Of a stretch of 64,000 bases of DNA, positions 54,879 to 63,894 are shown piece after piece. Made by a program: the position numbers and the translations under genes. Position 1 is the first letter of the stretch, and each line of letters starts with the position of its first letter. The notes under the pieces were generated by a model, which had not been told where the DNA came from, did no database searches, and saw nothing but the letters and a program-made list of their open reading frames with translations. This stretch comes from Paenilisteria rustica. GTDB taxonomy: Bacteria > Bacillota > Bacilli > Lactobacillales > Listeriaceae. Location of the stretch: contig NZ_JABJVM010000009.1 in assembly GCF_013820765.1 (NCBI RefSeq), forward strand, positions 62,001-126,000, read 5' to 3'.

Positions 54879-57273
54879 TTTTCCCCCTCCTAGCTAATCG
54901 TAATTTTATCATTCCAAAAATACCAATGGATGCAATCGCGAGCACAGCCGTTTCGAAAAGCGTATCAAAGCCACGGAAATCGACGAGAATAACGTTGACG
55001 ATATTTTTCCCAGCCGCTTTCGTATAGGTATTATCAATATAATACTGCGAAATCGAATCGTAAAAAGTCGTGTCATAAGCCGAAAGTGAAATCAAGAAAA
55101 CCACAAGCCCGACACCGATACTAATAAACGTCTTCACAGAAAGCCATCGCGGTTTCTCCTCAATGTTACTAAACTGCGGCAGATGATAGAAGACAAGCAA
55201 GTAAAGCACCACCGAAATCGTCTCAATCACGAGCTGCGTCAATGCAAGATCGGGCGCCCGAGCAATAATGAAGAAGATACTAATCGTATAACCCATTGCA
55301 CCAAGCAAAATAATCGAAGTAATTCGCGACTTTGAAAATACGATACCGACAAGCGTTATAATCACGACAAGCGTCAAAACGACGTCCATCATCGTCACAC
55401 GCGAAATCGCTGAAAGGTCAAAATTAAGCGCATCCGTCGCAAAAATCGTACCGAGCATTAAAATAATGAAAGCCGTCAACATATAGTTCAAATAGGTCCG
55501 CAACCAGCCAGTCATCACCCATAAAGTGAAGCGATACGAGCCCTGCTCCATATAGTACATACTATTATCATACGCCTTACCCCAACGGAAAAATGCCGGA
55601 ACTTTCGCTGAGATAAAAGGTTTCCACCAACTCGCTGTCTTGTATAGGAGAATCCCTAAAATAATAACACCAGCTGTCATCAATAAAGCCATCGTGAAGC
55701 CATGCCAGAAACTAATATGAATCGAATAATCCGTCCCATAAAGCGAAGGCATAATCGATTTCACGGCAGGTTCAAGGAGCGGTTTTGAAATTAAATTCGG
55801 GAATATCCCGGTGATAACAACAAGCGCTGATAGAATCATTGGTGGTAACAATAAACCAATCGGAGCTTCGTGCGGTTTTTTCGGCAACAAATGCGGTTTG
55901 AATTTGCCACCAAAGGTTTTGAAGAAAATAATCATACTGTAAACAAAGGTGAAAATGCTCCCAATCCAAGCAAGGACTGGCAAAATCACGCCCCATGTCT
56001 CCGCATGAAATAGATTCAGCGAGGTCACATCAACCATGCTCTGGAAAAACATTTCTTTGCTCAGGAAACCATTAAACGGCGGCAAACCAGCCATCGCAAA
56101 CGTTCCAATAAAAGCAATCGTCGCGGTAATCGGCATAATCTGCATCAAGCCACCGAGACGTCGAATATCCCGCGTCCCAGTCTCATGATCGACAATCCCA
56201 ACCATCATGAACAAACTACCTTTAAATGTGGCATGGTTAAACAGATGGAATACCGCAGCCACAATCGCACCAATATAAATATTATCATTCCAAGAATCAA
56301 AATGAAGCGCAGCAGCCCCGACACCAAGTAGCGTCATAATTAAACCGAGCTGACTAATTGTAGAATAAGCTAAGATCGCCTTCAAATCGTTTTTCTTCGT
56401 CGCCGTAATCGAACCCCAGAACAGCGTCACAATCCCAACCAATGAAATCGTCCAAAACCAAGCCCCCGATACCGCAAAGAGGGGTGTGAACCGAGCAACC
56501 AAATAAATCCCAGCCTTGACCATCGTCGCCGAATGCAAATACGCACTAACTGGCGTCGGCGCTTCCATCGCGTCAGGCAGCCAAATATGAAACGGAACTT
56601 GCGCGGATTTTGTGAAAGCTCCCAGCAAAATGAAAATCATCGCTGGAATAAAGAGTGAACTACTCTGAACAAGCGCGGCCTCCGAAATAATTTCGCGTAA
56701 TGAGAACGAACCTGTAATAAGGTGAAGTAATAAAATCCCACCGAGGAGCATTAAGCCTCCAAATACGGTGATAAGTAATGATTTTCGCGCGCCATAACGC
56801 GATCTTTCCCGATGATACCAATACCCAATCAATAGGAATGAGCTAATCGACGTCATTTCCCAGAATAAATAGAGGACAACTAAGTTATCACTGAGAACAA
56901 CTCCGAGCATCGCTGTCATGAAAATAAACAAAAATGCATAAAAATTGTTTAAACGCTCCTTCTTTTTACCTAAGTAGAAAATAGAGTAAAACGTAACGAG
57001 CGACCCAATCCCTGTAATAAGCAAAGCAAATAATAAGCTGAGCCCATCAACAACGACAGTGAAATTAATACCGAGTGATGGAATCCAAGGCATCGTCTGC
57101 GTGACAACCCCGTCCATCGTTTGCGGAATAAACGTCAAAAAGTAGATAAATAAAATGACAGGAATCGGCAAAACAATCCATCCAGTATGCAGTTGTTTAG
57201 TCCATCGATAAAAAATGGGAATAAGCATGGCCATGAGAAATGGCAAGAAAATGGCGAGGTGTAGAAATGACAA
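54865..57273 (-). CDS. mrpA: Na+/H+ antiporter Mrp subunit A
   Basis: This is the largest Mrp subunit (802 aa, about 21 membrane helices), related to NuoL, with an extra MrpB-like C-terminal part. The proton-path signatures are YLFWEMTSISSFLLIGYW (Glu), KSAQVPFHIWLPDAMEAPTPVSAYLHSATMVKAG (Lys, His) and HLFNHATFKGSLFM. The complex exports Na+ (or K+) for protons, giving pH and salt tolerance. The best start is TTG 57273, 5 nt after GGAGGGAG; the ATG at 57309 has no ribosome site. Confidence 0.95.
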   Translation of the reverse strand: MSFLHLAIFLPFLMAMLIPIFYRWTKQLHTGWIVLPIPVILFIYFLTFIPQTMDGVVTQTMPWIPSLGINFTVVVDGLSLLFALLITGIGSLVTFYSIFYLGKKKERLNNFYAFLFIFMTAMLGVVLSDNLVVLYLFWEMTSISSFLLIGYWYHRERSRYGARKSLLITVFGGLMLLGGILLLHLITGSFSLREIISEAALVQSSSLFIPAMIFILLGAFTKSAQVPFHIWLPDAMEAPTPVSAYLHSATMVKAGIYLVARFTPLFAVSGAWFWTISLVGIVTLFWGSITATKKNDLKAILAYSTISQLGLIMTLLGVGAAALHFDSWNDNIYIGAIVAAVFHLFNHATFKGSLFMMVGIVDHETGTRDIRRLGGLMQIMPITATIAFIGTFAMAGLPPFNGFLSKEMFFQSMVDVTSLNLFHAETWGVILPVLAWIGSIFTFVYSMIIFFKTFGGKFKPHLLPKKPHEAPIGLLLPPMILSALVVITGIFPNLISKPLLEPAVKSIMPSLYGTDYSIHISFWHGFTMALLMTAGVIILGILLYKTASWWKPFISAKVPAFFRWGKAYDNSMYYMEQGSYRFTLWVMTGWLRTYLNYMLTAFIILMLGTIFATDALNFDLSAISRVTMMDVVLTLVVIITLVGIVFSKSRITSIILLGAMGYTISIFFIIARAPDLALTQLVIETISVVLYLLVFYHLPQFSNIEEKPRWLSVKTFISIGVGLVVFLISLSAYDTTFYDSISQYYIDNTYTKAAGKNIVNVILVDFRGFDTLFETAVLAIASIGIFGMIKLRLARRGKNENK

Positions 57274-57595
57274 AAGTTCTCCCTCCTTGGTGAAAATAAG
57301 ATATAACATGACGAAACATCACAATTTATTATGAAAGCATAGAAGCTTCAATTGAAAACCCGAAGATAAAGAATAGGCTGTGATTCTGTGCTCGTGGGTA
57401 TGTCTCACAAAATAAAGACATGGAACACGCGTTGTTTGCCACAATTTTTATTATAGCATACTTATTTACCTGAAAAAAAGGGTAGAAACTTGAGTAGCCT
57501 GTGAAAAGAGTGATATTTTTCGAATTCTATAAATATGAAGAAAGATGAAAAATAAAAAAATCGTTGCCCCAAGAAAAAGAACAACGATCATGAAA
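57274..57595 (-). promoter_or_regulatory. Intergenic region with candidate mrp promoter
   Basis: On the minus strand an extended -10, TGCTATAAT (TATAAT at 57450-57455), lies about 170 nt before mrpA with only a weak T-rich -35. The long leader shows no recognised riboswitch. The far end holds the terminator of the MFS gene. Confidence 0.45.
57554..57588 (-). terminator. Terminator of the MFS gene
   Basis: On the minus strand ATCGTTG pairs with CAACGAT and a run of seven T follows. It sits just after the MFS stop codon. Confidence 0.75.
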
Positions 57596-58804
57596 TTAAT
57601 CCACATTCACATGGCGTTTTCGATCAGATCTCAAGCTAAGCCAAAGTAGCACAAACGCGACGACAAACATAAAGCTAGTAAAGACAAAAACATTGCTCAT
57701 CCCAACAAAGCCCGCCATCGTCCCACCAAGAATCGGCCCAATCACATTGCCGAGAAAGCGAGCACTTTGGTTATAGCCAAGCATCTCGCCCTGCATCTGA
57801 CCCGGAGCAGATAAGCGAATATAAGCCGTCACACAAGGCACCATTCCGCCAATCGCGATACCAAATAAGAACCGGAAGAAAATAAATAACCATAAATTTG
57901 GAACAAAAGCCTGTGGTAAAACAAAGAGCGCCGCCATAAGCAGCAAGATATTCAAAATTTTCTCGTACCCATACTTATCCCCAAGTTCTCCCCATTTTCG
58001 CGTCATCACTAAGTTTCCGAATCCAGCTGCCGAAAAAGCAAGACCAGACAACAATGCCACATTATCCGTATGCGTTAACTCCCCAACATAAAGCGCAAGC
58101 AAGGGTTGCACACTGAAATTTGCGACCTGAATAAGTAAAGAAATAATCATTACCATCATCAAAACCCGCAATTGGAAAATATGCTTCAACACTTCCCGCC
58201 GCGAATACGTCACTTTTTTCACGCCTTCTAGATCTGGTCGAACTTCCTTCAAACCAAACGTAACGAGCAGCGCCGCAACGAAAATCGCGATTCCCGTGAT
58301 AATAAATGTACTCGAAAACCCGAAGAAATCCGCCAAAGCCCCACCAAGTAGTGGACCAAATAACATTCCAGTTACACCGCCCAACTGCAACGTCCCAAGC
58401 ACTTTACCAGCCTCATTCCGATCCGTCTGTCTGGCAATAAAAGCATTAGAAATCCCGATAAATCCAGTCACAACCCCCATGAAAATACGTAAAATCATCA
58501 TATATGAGACAGAATGAGCGTAACCCATAAGGAAAATACTCACACTCATCCCAAAAGCCGTAAACATCAAAATCTTCTTAAAGCCATACTTATCCCCAAT
58601 CCGTCCCCAGATCGGCGAAAAAATAAAAGCGACTAAAAAAGTCACCCCAAAAATATACCCAGCCCAGCGCTGCACGTATGCCTCACTATAATCTCCAAAC
58701 GTTTCAATATACAACGATAGAAAAGGCATAATCATCGTCGTACTCGCCGAAATCAACAGATTCGCGACCATTAAAATATACAAATTCCGTTTTTTAATTG
58801 ACAT
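57596..58804 (-). CDS. MFS multidrug-type exporter
   Basis: This 402-residue major facilitator has 12 membrane helices. Motif A copies SPIWGRIGDKYGFKKILMFTAFGMSVSIFL (loop 2-3) and RKWGELGDKYGYEKIL (loop 8-9), and motif C-like GTLQLGGVTGMLFGPLLGGALADFFG (helix 5), point to the drug:H+ antiporter DHA1 branch (PmrA/NorA-like). The substrate is unknown. The start may be ATG 58804 (MSIKKRN) or ATG 58813; ribosome-site spacing does not clearly decide. It is monocistronic. Confidence 0.87.
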   Translation of the reverse strand: MSIKKRNLYILMVANLLISASTTMIMPFLSLYIETFGDYSEAYVQRWAGYIFGVTFLVAFIFSPIWGRIGDKYGFKKILMFTAFGMSVSIFLMGYAHSVSYMMILRIFMGVVTGFIGISNAFIARQTDRNEAGKVLGTLQLGGVTGMLFGPLLGGALADFFGFSSTFIITGIAIFVAALLVTFGLKEVRPDLEGVKKVTYSRREVLKHIFQLRVLMMVMIISLLIQVANFSVQPLLALYVGELTHTDNVALLSGLAFSAAGFGNLVMTRKWGELGDKYGYEKILNILLLMAALFVLPQAFVPNLWLFIFFRFLFGIAIGGMVPCVTAYIRLSAPGQMQGEMLGYNQSARFLGNVIGPILGGTMAGFVGMSNVFVFTSFMFVVAFVLLWLSLRSDRKRHVNVD

Positions 58805-58906
58805 AAAAACCATCTCTATTCCTTATTAGTTTCCAAATCACTGATTCCATTATAGAATAAAGAAGTACAGAAACAAAAATAAACGCTCTAAGGAAGAGGA
58901 GGCAAC

Positions 58907-59002
58907 ATGGTCAAAAAAATTGTTATTTGGGGCGCGGCTAGTTTATTATGTATATATGTACTCGCTGTATTTGTGAACTTACTCATAATCTGGTTCAAAT
59001 AA
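58907..59002 (+). CDS. Small membrane protein, 31 aa
   Basis: ATG 58907 follows a strong AAGAGGAGG ribosome site. The product begins MVKKIVIWGAASLLCIYVL, continues as one hydrophobic helix and ends NLLIIWFK, so it is a single-pass membrane peptide with a basic N-terminus. It lies upstream of the cyclophilin gene on the same strand (36-bp gap) and is probably on the same mRNA. The function is unknown. Confidence 0.65.
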   Translation: MVKKIVIWGAASLLCIYVLAVFVNLLIIWFK

Positions 59003-59038
59003 GAGCAGTCAACTAAAACAAAAAGAGGAGATTTAAAA

Positions 59039-59626
59039 ATGACATACTATCCACAATTAACAAAAGAAGTAGCAACAAACGAAAAATTGGTAGCAATGGA
59101 AACAAATCGCGGAACAATCAAAATCAAACTGTTCCCAGAAATCGCACCAAAAGCAGTTGAAAACTTCTTAACACACGCAGAAAACGGCTACTACGAAGGC
59201 ATCATTTTCCATCGTGTGATTGCTGACTTCATGATCCAAGGCGGTGACCCAGAGGGCGCAGGCTACGGCGGCGAAAGCATCTGGGGAGCACCATTTGAAG
59301 ATGAGTTCTCACCAAACGCATTCAACATGCGCGGAGCACTATCAATGGCAAACGCAGGCCCCGGAACAAACGGCAGCCAATTTTTCATCGTAACAAATAA
59401 AAACCTGCACCCACAAATGGCGAAACAAATGGAATCAGCAGGATTTCCAGCCGAAGTAATCGAAGCCTACAAAGCAGGCGGAACACCACACTTAGACGGC
59501 CGCCACACAGTATTTGGTCAAGTAGTAGAAGGCATGGAAGTAGTAGACGAAATAGAGTCCGTAAGCGTTGGTGCCCAAGATAAACCAGTCCATGACGTAA
59601 CCATAGATAAAATCACAATCCTTTAA
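59039..59626 (+). CDS. Peptidyl-prolyl cis-trans isomerase, cyclophilin type
   Basis: This 195-residue cytosolic cyclophilin catalyses proline isomerisation in protein folding. The catalytic core is clear: [50 protein letters not shown] (Arg of the FHRVI motif), [16 protein letters not shown] and [14 protein letters not shown]. The Trp of cyclosporin binding is replaced as in many bacteria. It has an AGAGGAG ribosome site. Confidence 0.95.
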   Translation: MTYYPQLTKEVATNEKLVAMETNRGTIKIKLFPEIAPKAVENFLTHAENGYYEGIIFHRVIADFMIQGGDPEGAGYGGESIWGAPFEDEFSPNAFNMRGALSMANAGPGTNGSQFFIVTNKNLHPQMAKQMESAGFPAEVIEAYKAGGTPHLDGRHTVFGQVVEGMEVVDEIESVSVGAQDKPVHDVTIDKITIL

Positions 59627-59697
59627 TAAGAAGTTGCAATGCGGAGCGTACATGCGCATCGGAAAAGAGCATTTCTCGGTGCGCGTGGTGCTCAATC

Positions 59698-59726
59698 TTG
59701 TGTAAACGCTCTACAATGAGTATAAT
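59698..59726 (+). promoter_or_regulatory. Sigma-A promoter of the PTS IIB gene
   Basis: TTGTGT (59698-59703), a 17-bp spacer and TATAAT (59721-59726). A TGTAAACGCTCTACA box in the spacer resembles a catabolite-response element but misses the final CA spacing by one base. Confidence 0.65.
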
Positions 59727-59776
59727 AGAGGTATAGCAAAAGCAAGCCACCCTAAAATCGAAAGGAAAGATTTTTG

Positions 59777-60085
59777 ATGAAAAATATCGTATTAGTATGT
59801 GCGGCAGGAATGTCCACAAGTTTATTAGTAACAAAAATGCAAAAAGCAGCAGAAGCAAAAGGAATAGAAGCAACAATTGCTGCGTATTCTATTTCTGAAA
59901 TCAATGGACTTATTGATACAGCAGATGTTGTCTTGCTTGGCCCACAAGTTCGTTACCAAAAATCAACAGTTGATAAATTGGCTGAACCAAAAGGCGTTCC
60001 AGTTGATGTTATCGACATGACAGCTTACGGTACAATGAACGGTGAAAAAGTACTTGATCACGCGTTGAAATTAATGGGTGAATAA
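59777..60085 (+). CDS. PTS lactose/cellobiose-type IIB protein (orphan)
   Basis: This 102-residue IIB of the Lac family has the phosphocysteine in the P-loop VCAAGMSTSLL (Cys8) and VLLGPQVRYQKSTVDKL further on. It passes phosphate from IIA to the sugar bound by a IIC. No IIA or IIC gene lies nearby in the window, so it is either a spare IIB for a system encoded elsewhere or a regulatory phosphoprotein. ATG 59777 is used; the TTG at 59774 precedes it directly. Confidence 0.92.
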   Translation: MKNIVLVCAAGMSTSLLVTKMQKAAEAKGIEATIAAYSISEINGLIDTADVVLLGPQVRYQKSTVDKLAEPKGVPVDVIDMTAYGTMNGEKVLDHALKLMGE

Positions 60086-60099
60086 TAAATAAACGAATC

Positions 60100-60149
60100 A
60101 AGCTGAAGTTAGAGGTTGGCGTTTGCCACTCCTAACTTCAGCTTTTTTT
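60100..60149 (+). terminator. Terminator of the IIB gene
   Basis: AGCTGAAGTTAG pairs with CTAACTTCAGCT and seven T follow. Confidence 0.9.
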
Positions 60150-60163
60150 GCATGTAAGATTTG

Positions 60164-60206
60164 AAAAAAGCGATATGCCCAAAAAAAATCAGAGGCATAT
60201 CGCTTT
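60164..60206 (-). terminator. Terminator of the ABC transporter operon
   Basis: On the minus strand AAAGCGATATGCC pairs with GGCATATCGCTTT, followed by T-rich sequence. Confidence 0.85.
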
Positions 60207-60210
60207 CCTA

Positions 60211-60888
60211 TTAATCCTTCGTCAAAACACCATCTACCATCCGATAAACATGATGGCATAAATCCAACATCCGCTCATCATGCGTTACCATAATCACCGA
60301 ACGCTCTTTACCTTGCACTTCCTCACGAAGCAATTCCACGACTTCCCGACCTCGCGTAGAATCAAGGCTTGCAGTAGGTTCATCCGCCAAAATTATAGCA
60401 GGCTCATTAATCAGCGAGCGCGCAATCGCCACTCGTTGTTTCTCCCCACCAGACAAATCTTTCGGATAAAAATGCAAGCGATCGCCAAGTCCAAGTTGTG
60501 TTAGTAATGCCTCACTTTTTCGTGAAACATCCAGCTTTTCTTGCCCAGCCAATTTTCCGATAAACTCAAGTTGTTGCTGTGCTTTCAAGTAAGGAACAAG
60601 ATGTGCTGCTTGAAAAATAAATCCGACCTCAGACAAGCGTAATTCCGTCTGCGCCTTTTTAGAAAGATCACTGATGACCTTCCCATTTATGGCGATTTTT
60701 CCTGATGTTGGCGTGAGTAGCGCACCAGCCAAAGATAAGAACGTACTTTTTCCAGAGCCAGAAGGTCCGACAATCGCAATCAATTCCCCAGCATTCGCTT
60801 CAAAATTAGTTTCGCGCAACGCATGAATCGTCGTTGGACCAGAAGGATAGGTTTTCGTTACATTTTCAAATTTTAAAAGAGCTGTCAT
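60211..60888 (-). CDS. ABC transporter ATP-binding protein (MacB/LolD-like)
   Basis: This 225-residue ATPase has Walker A GPSGSGKST (about 40-48), Q-loop FIFQAAHLVPYL, signature DLSGGEKQRVAIARSLI, Walker B IILADEPTASLD and switch MVTHDERMLD. It fits the MacB/LolD/BceA class that works with FtsX-like permeases. It overlaps the permease gene by 1 bp. It may be an exporter or stress sensor; the substrate is unknown. Confidence 0.93.
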   Translation of the reverse strand: MTALLKFENVTKTYPSGPTTIHALRETNFEANAGELIAIVGPSGSGKSTFLSLAGALLTPTSGKIAINGKVISDLSKKAQTELRLSEVGFIFQAAHLVPYLKAQQQLEFIGKLAGQEKLDVSRKSEALLTQLGLGDRLHFYPKDLSGGEKQRVAIARSLINEPAIILADEPTASLDSTRGREVVELLREEVQGKERSVIMVTHDERMLDLCHHVYRMVDGVLTKD

Positions 60889-61988
60889 TATTGATCGCCT
60901 CCCCGAATCGCGTCCAGCGCGTCTACTTTAGCAATTTTGATGAGTGATAGGAGCGAGCCGATAACCGCTACCGCAAAAAATAGCACACTGTAAAGCGTCA
61001 TCGTCCAGCCCGTTAAACGAAACGGCATCGCGTCAGGCATAATCGTTGAAAGTCCAGCCGTTGCAGCGATACTGATTCCAATACTCACGACCGAAATGAG
61101 CACAACTTGCGACACAACACTTGCCACCAAGTAACTCGTCTTCGTTCCAAGTGCCTTCAAAATCCCAAATTGTCCTGTTTTTTGCAATGTCATAATATAG
61201 AAGAAAGCCGTCAAAATGAAGCCACCAATCACGATCAAGAAGAAGATCATCATATTAAGCGTCATTTGTTCCGCAGAATAACCAGGAATTTGACCAAGGA
61301 AATCCTTATGCGTAATAACCGTCAAATCCTTATTATCGAGTGAAACATCTTTATCCGCATCCTTAGCAAGAATCGCTACTGTACTCGTTTGCGGCGTTTT
61401 TTGGTGGTAAAGGCTCGGGTTAATCGATTGCCAAACCGCCATATTCATATAAACAACAGGAGCATGGCTATACTTCTGGTCCTTCGCAAAACCAATAACT
61501 GTCATCTGCTTATTCAAAATATCGTCCTCTAGCACATCACCAATCTGCAAGTCCCCTTTTAGCGACGAGTCTAAAATAACACCATCAGGTTTCGTCACGC
61601 TCATCTGCGAGCCCGAAGTTACTTTCGGTTCCAAAAAACTACCCGGCGTAATCGCATAAACGGCCATGCTGAATTTCTTCCCATCATCCGCGCGTTTCAA
61701 AGTCTGCATCGATTGACCAAGAACTGCGGCATCTTTTACATTCTCGCCATCCTTAATCCCAGCCAAATCTGATTCAGGAAAAAGCGAACGCTCCACTTTA
61801 CCTTGCGCATCTTTTGCTAAAACATAATACGGCACATCATTATTCGCGACAGAAGAAGCATTATCATACGCCAAACCATTCGCTAGCCCTGATAGAAACA
61901 AGGATAACAATACAATCAAAATCATAATCCCCGTCACTAAGAAATAGCGTAACTTCGAATAAAGCAATTCACGAAGTCCTAAAAACAT
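60888..61988 (-). CDS. ABC transporter permease, MacB/FtsX type
   Basis: This 366-residue type VII ABC permease has an N-terminal membrane helix (about 14-36; YFLVTGIMILIVLLSLFLSG), a large extracytoplasmic domain (about 40-240) and three C-terminal helices (about 245-360) with the FtsX pattern: TGQFGILKALGTKTSYLVASVVSQVV and ALDAIRGGD at the end. It works with the ATPase at 60211. Such mechanotransmitters act on lipoproteins, peptides or antibiotics at the cell surface. Confidence 0.92.
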   Translation of the reverse strand: MFLGLRELLYSKLRYFLVTGIMILIVLLSLFLSGLANGLAYDNASSVANNDVPYYVLAKDAQGKVERSLFPESDLAGIKDGENVKDAAVLGQSMQTLKRADDGKKFSMAVYAITPGSFLEPKVTSGSQMSVTKPDGVILDSSLKGDLQIGDVLEDDILNKQMTVIGFAKDQKYSHAPVVYMNMAVWQSINPSLYHQKTPQTSTVAILAKDADKDVSLDNKDLTVITHKDFLGQIPGYSAEQMTLNMMIFFLIVIGGFILTAFFYIMTLQKTGQFGILKALGTKTSYLVASVVSQVVLISVVSIGISIAATAGLSTIMPDAMPFRLTGWTMTLYSVLFFAVAVIGSLLSLIKIAKVDALDAIRGGDQ

Positions 61989-62055
61989 ATATTTTCCAAC
62001 TCCTCATTTTTTAATTTTCCTTCTCAAGTATAACAAACAAATCGTGAAAAACCGA

Positions 62056-63222
62056 TCAATGCGTTTTCGTAAGGCCATCAATCAAACAAGCGACCCCTTT
62101 TTGCAAAGTCTCTTTCGGACAAGCAATATTTAAACGAACAAAGCCCGAACCCGCGATGCCAAAATCAGAACCCATCTGCACCCCAACCCCAGCATCAATC
62201 AAATTTTGATAGATTGTTTGGTCATCCAAACCGAGCGACCGGCAATCCAGCCACATCAAATAAGTAGCCTCAAGCTTCGTTACCCCAACAGTCGGACAAT
62301 GTTTTTCAATTTCAGCCTTCGTATAGTGATAGTTCGCAAAAATATAATCACGCAACTCATCCACCCACTCAGCGCCAAAACGATAAGCCGCTTCCATGCC
62401 AACCGCACCAAATGAATTCAGCTCTGGCCGTGATGTATACTTCGCTTCGTACTCAAATTTTTTCTGAAATTCCGGATTCGTCGTAATAAAGAAGGATGCC
62501 TTGATTCCAGCTAAATTAAACGTCTTTGTCGGCGCCATCAATGTAACAATCTGTGCTGCGTAATCGGGAGTTGCAACAGCAAGCGGCGTGTGCGTCACAC
62601 CAGGCATGGTCAAATCCGAGTGAATCTCATCCGAAATTATCGGCACACCATAACGTTCACAAAGTGCGACCATTTTTTGAAGCTCTGCGGGAGTCCAACT
62701 ACGACAACCAGGATTATGCGGATTACAGAGAATAAACAACTCTACCTGCTTCACCTTTTCCTCAAAATCAGCCCAATCCACTTGGTATGCACCGTCTTCA
62801 TAAATCAGCGGAGTCAGTGTAACAACGCGCTCCGTTTGTGCAGTCACCAAGAAGAACGGATGATACACCGGCGAATGCATCAAAACCGCGTCTCCTTTTT
62901 CCGTTAACGAACGAATCGCCATAGATATAGAAGGAACAACCGCAGCATTCAGAAAAATAGCAGATTCATCGACTGTGTAATCGTGGCGAGTAGCCAACCA
63001 ATTCACAATGCTCGGCTTTAATCCAGGAACCGTCATCGAATATCCGAAAATCCCGTGATCTAGCAATTTTTGAAAGGCTTGGTGAACAGCATAAGGAGGC
63101 CTAAAATCCATATCCGCCACCCACATCGGTATAATATCTTCCGTTCCAAATAAATTCTTCACATCATCCCATTTCTCGCTGTTTGTCCCAATACGCGGGA
63201 TTACTTCATCAAAATGACTCAT
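62056..63222 (-). CDS. MalY/PatB-type PLP aminotransferase or C-S lyase
   Basis: This 388-residue fold-type-I PLP protein starts MSHFDEVIPRIGTNSEKWD. It has DIIPMWVADMDFRPP, CNPHNPGCRSWTPAEL, SDEIHSDLTMPGVTH and the PLP-lysine segment MAPTKTFNLAGIKASF. This pattern is that of PatB/MalY proteins, which are cystathionine beta-lyases or broad Cys-S-conjugate lyases. ATG 63222 follows GAGGAGG. Sulfur amino-acid metabolism is likely; a pure aminotransferase role cannot be excluded. Confidence 0.9.
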   Translation of the reverse strand: MSHFDEVIPRIGTNSEKWDDVKNLFGTEDIIPMWVADMDFRPPYAVHQAFQKLLDHGIFGYSMTVPGLKPSIVNWLATRHDYTVDESAIFLNAAVVPSISMAIRSLTEKGDAVLMHSPVYHPFFLVTAQTERVVTLTPLIYEDGAYQVDWADFEEKVKQVELFILCNPHNPGCRSWTPAELQKMVALCERYGVPIISDEIHSDLTMPGVTHTPLAVATPDYAAQIVTLMAPTKTFNLAGIKASFFITTNPEFQKKFEYEAKYTSRPELNSFGAVGMEAAYRFGAEWVDELRDYIFANYHYTKAEIEKHCPTVGVTKLEATYLMWLDCRSLGLDDQTIYQNLIDAGVGVQMGSDFGIAGSGFVRLNIACPKETLQKGVACLIDGLTKTH

Positions 63223-63373
63223 CACAAAATCCTCCTCAAAAAATACGCTTTTCAGTCCCATTGTATCATAATCTCATGCGAAACAATGTCTAAAATCAAA
63301 TCTAATAATTGTGTATTTTGAGGCGTAGTGATATAATTTGTAATTATTGAAAGTCAGAAAGTAGGAATAGAGA

Positions 63374-63739
63374 ATGAGTGAATTTAAAGTTGGCGATATT
63401 ATTACAGGTAAGGTAGCAGGAATCCAAGGCTACGGCGCGTTTGTTGCATTGGACGACAAAACACAAGGATTAGTACACATTTCAGAAATCCACCACGGTT
63501 TTGTAAAAGATGTGCATGAGTTTTTAGAAGTTGGACAAGAAGTAAAAGTCAAAATTCTAGAAATCAATAATGAAACAAATAAAATCAGCTTATCGATCCG
63601 CGCGACGGAAGAAGCACCTGCAAAAGCAAAACAAGAATCAAAACGTCCACAGCAACAACAAATGTCATCTGGACCAGACGAAGGCTTCAATACCTTGCGC
63701 GACAAACTACAAGAGTGGGTAGACAAAGCAGACAAGTAA
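63374..63739 (+). CDS. S1-domain RNA-binding protein (general stress protein 13 / YugI-like)
   Basis: This 121-residue protein has one S1 OB-fold (about 4-76): FKVGDIITGKVAGIQGYGAFVALDD, GLVHISEIHHGFVKDVHEFLEVGQEVKVKILEI and KISLSIRAT. A Gln/Lys/Pro-rich linker and a short C-terminal helix (NTLRDKLQEWVDKADK) follow. Relatives are YugI/GSP13, which associate with ribosomes under stress. It is monocistronic. Confidence 0.93.
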   Translation: MSEFKVGDIITGKVAGIQGYGAFVALDDKTQGLVHISEIHHGFVKDVHEFLEVGQEVKVKILEINNETNKISLSIRATEEAPAKAKQESKRPQQQQMSSGPDEGFNTLRDKLQEWVDKADK

Positions 63740-63743
63740 ACCA

Positions 63744-63783
63744 ATGATTCTTAGGAGACTTCACACAGGAGTTTCCTAATCAT
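63744..63783 (+). terminator. Terminator of the S1 protein gene
   Basis: ATGATT-TTAGGA pairs with TCCTAATCAT, followed by a T-rich stretch. Confidence 0.6.
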
Positions 63784-63894
63784 AAGGTTTTCTGTTTTTA
63801 ATTAACAAACATTTTAGATAACATAGTTAATGATTACTTCGCGGGTTTGAATTTTTAGATAATTTTAAATATAAACCTTAAGGGAGGTTTGTTC

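Noticed and set aside
59704..59718. Catabolite-response element in the PTS IIB promoter
   Set aside because: TGTAAACGCTCTACA is one base out of register with the consensus, so I do not call it.
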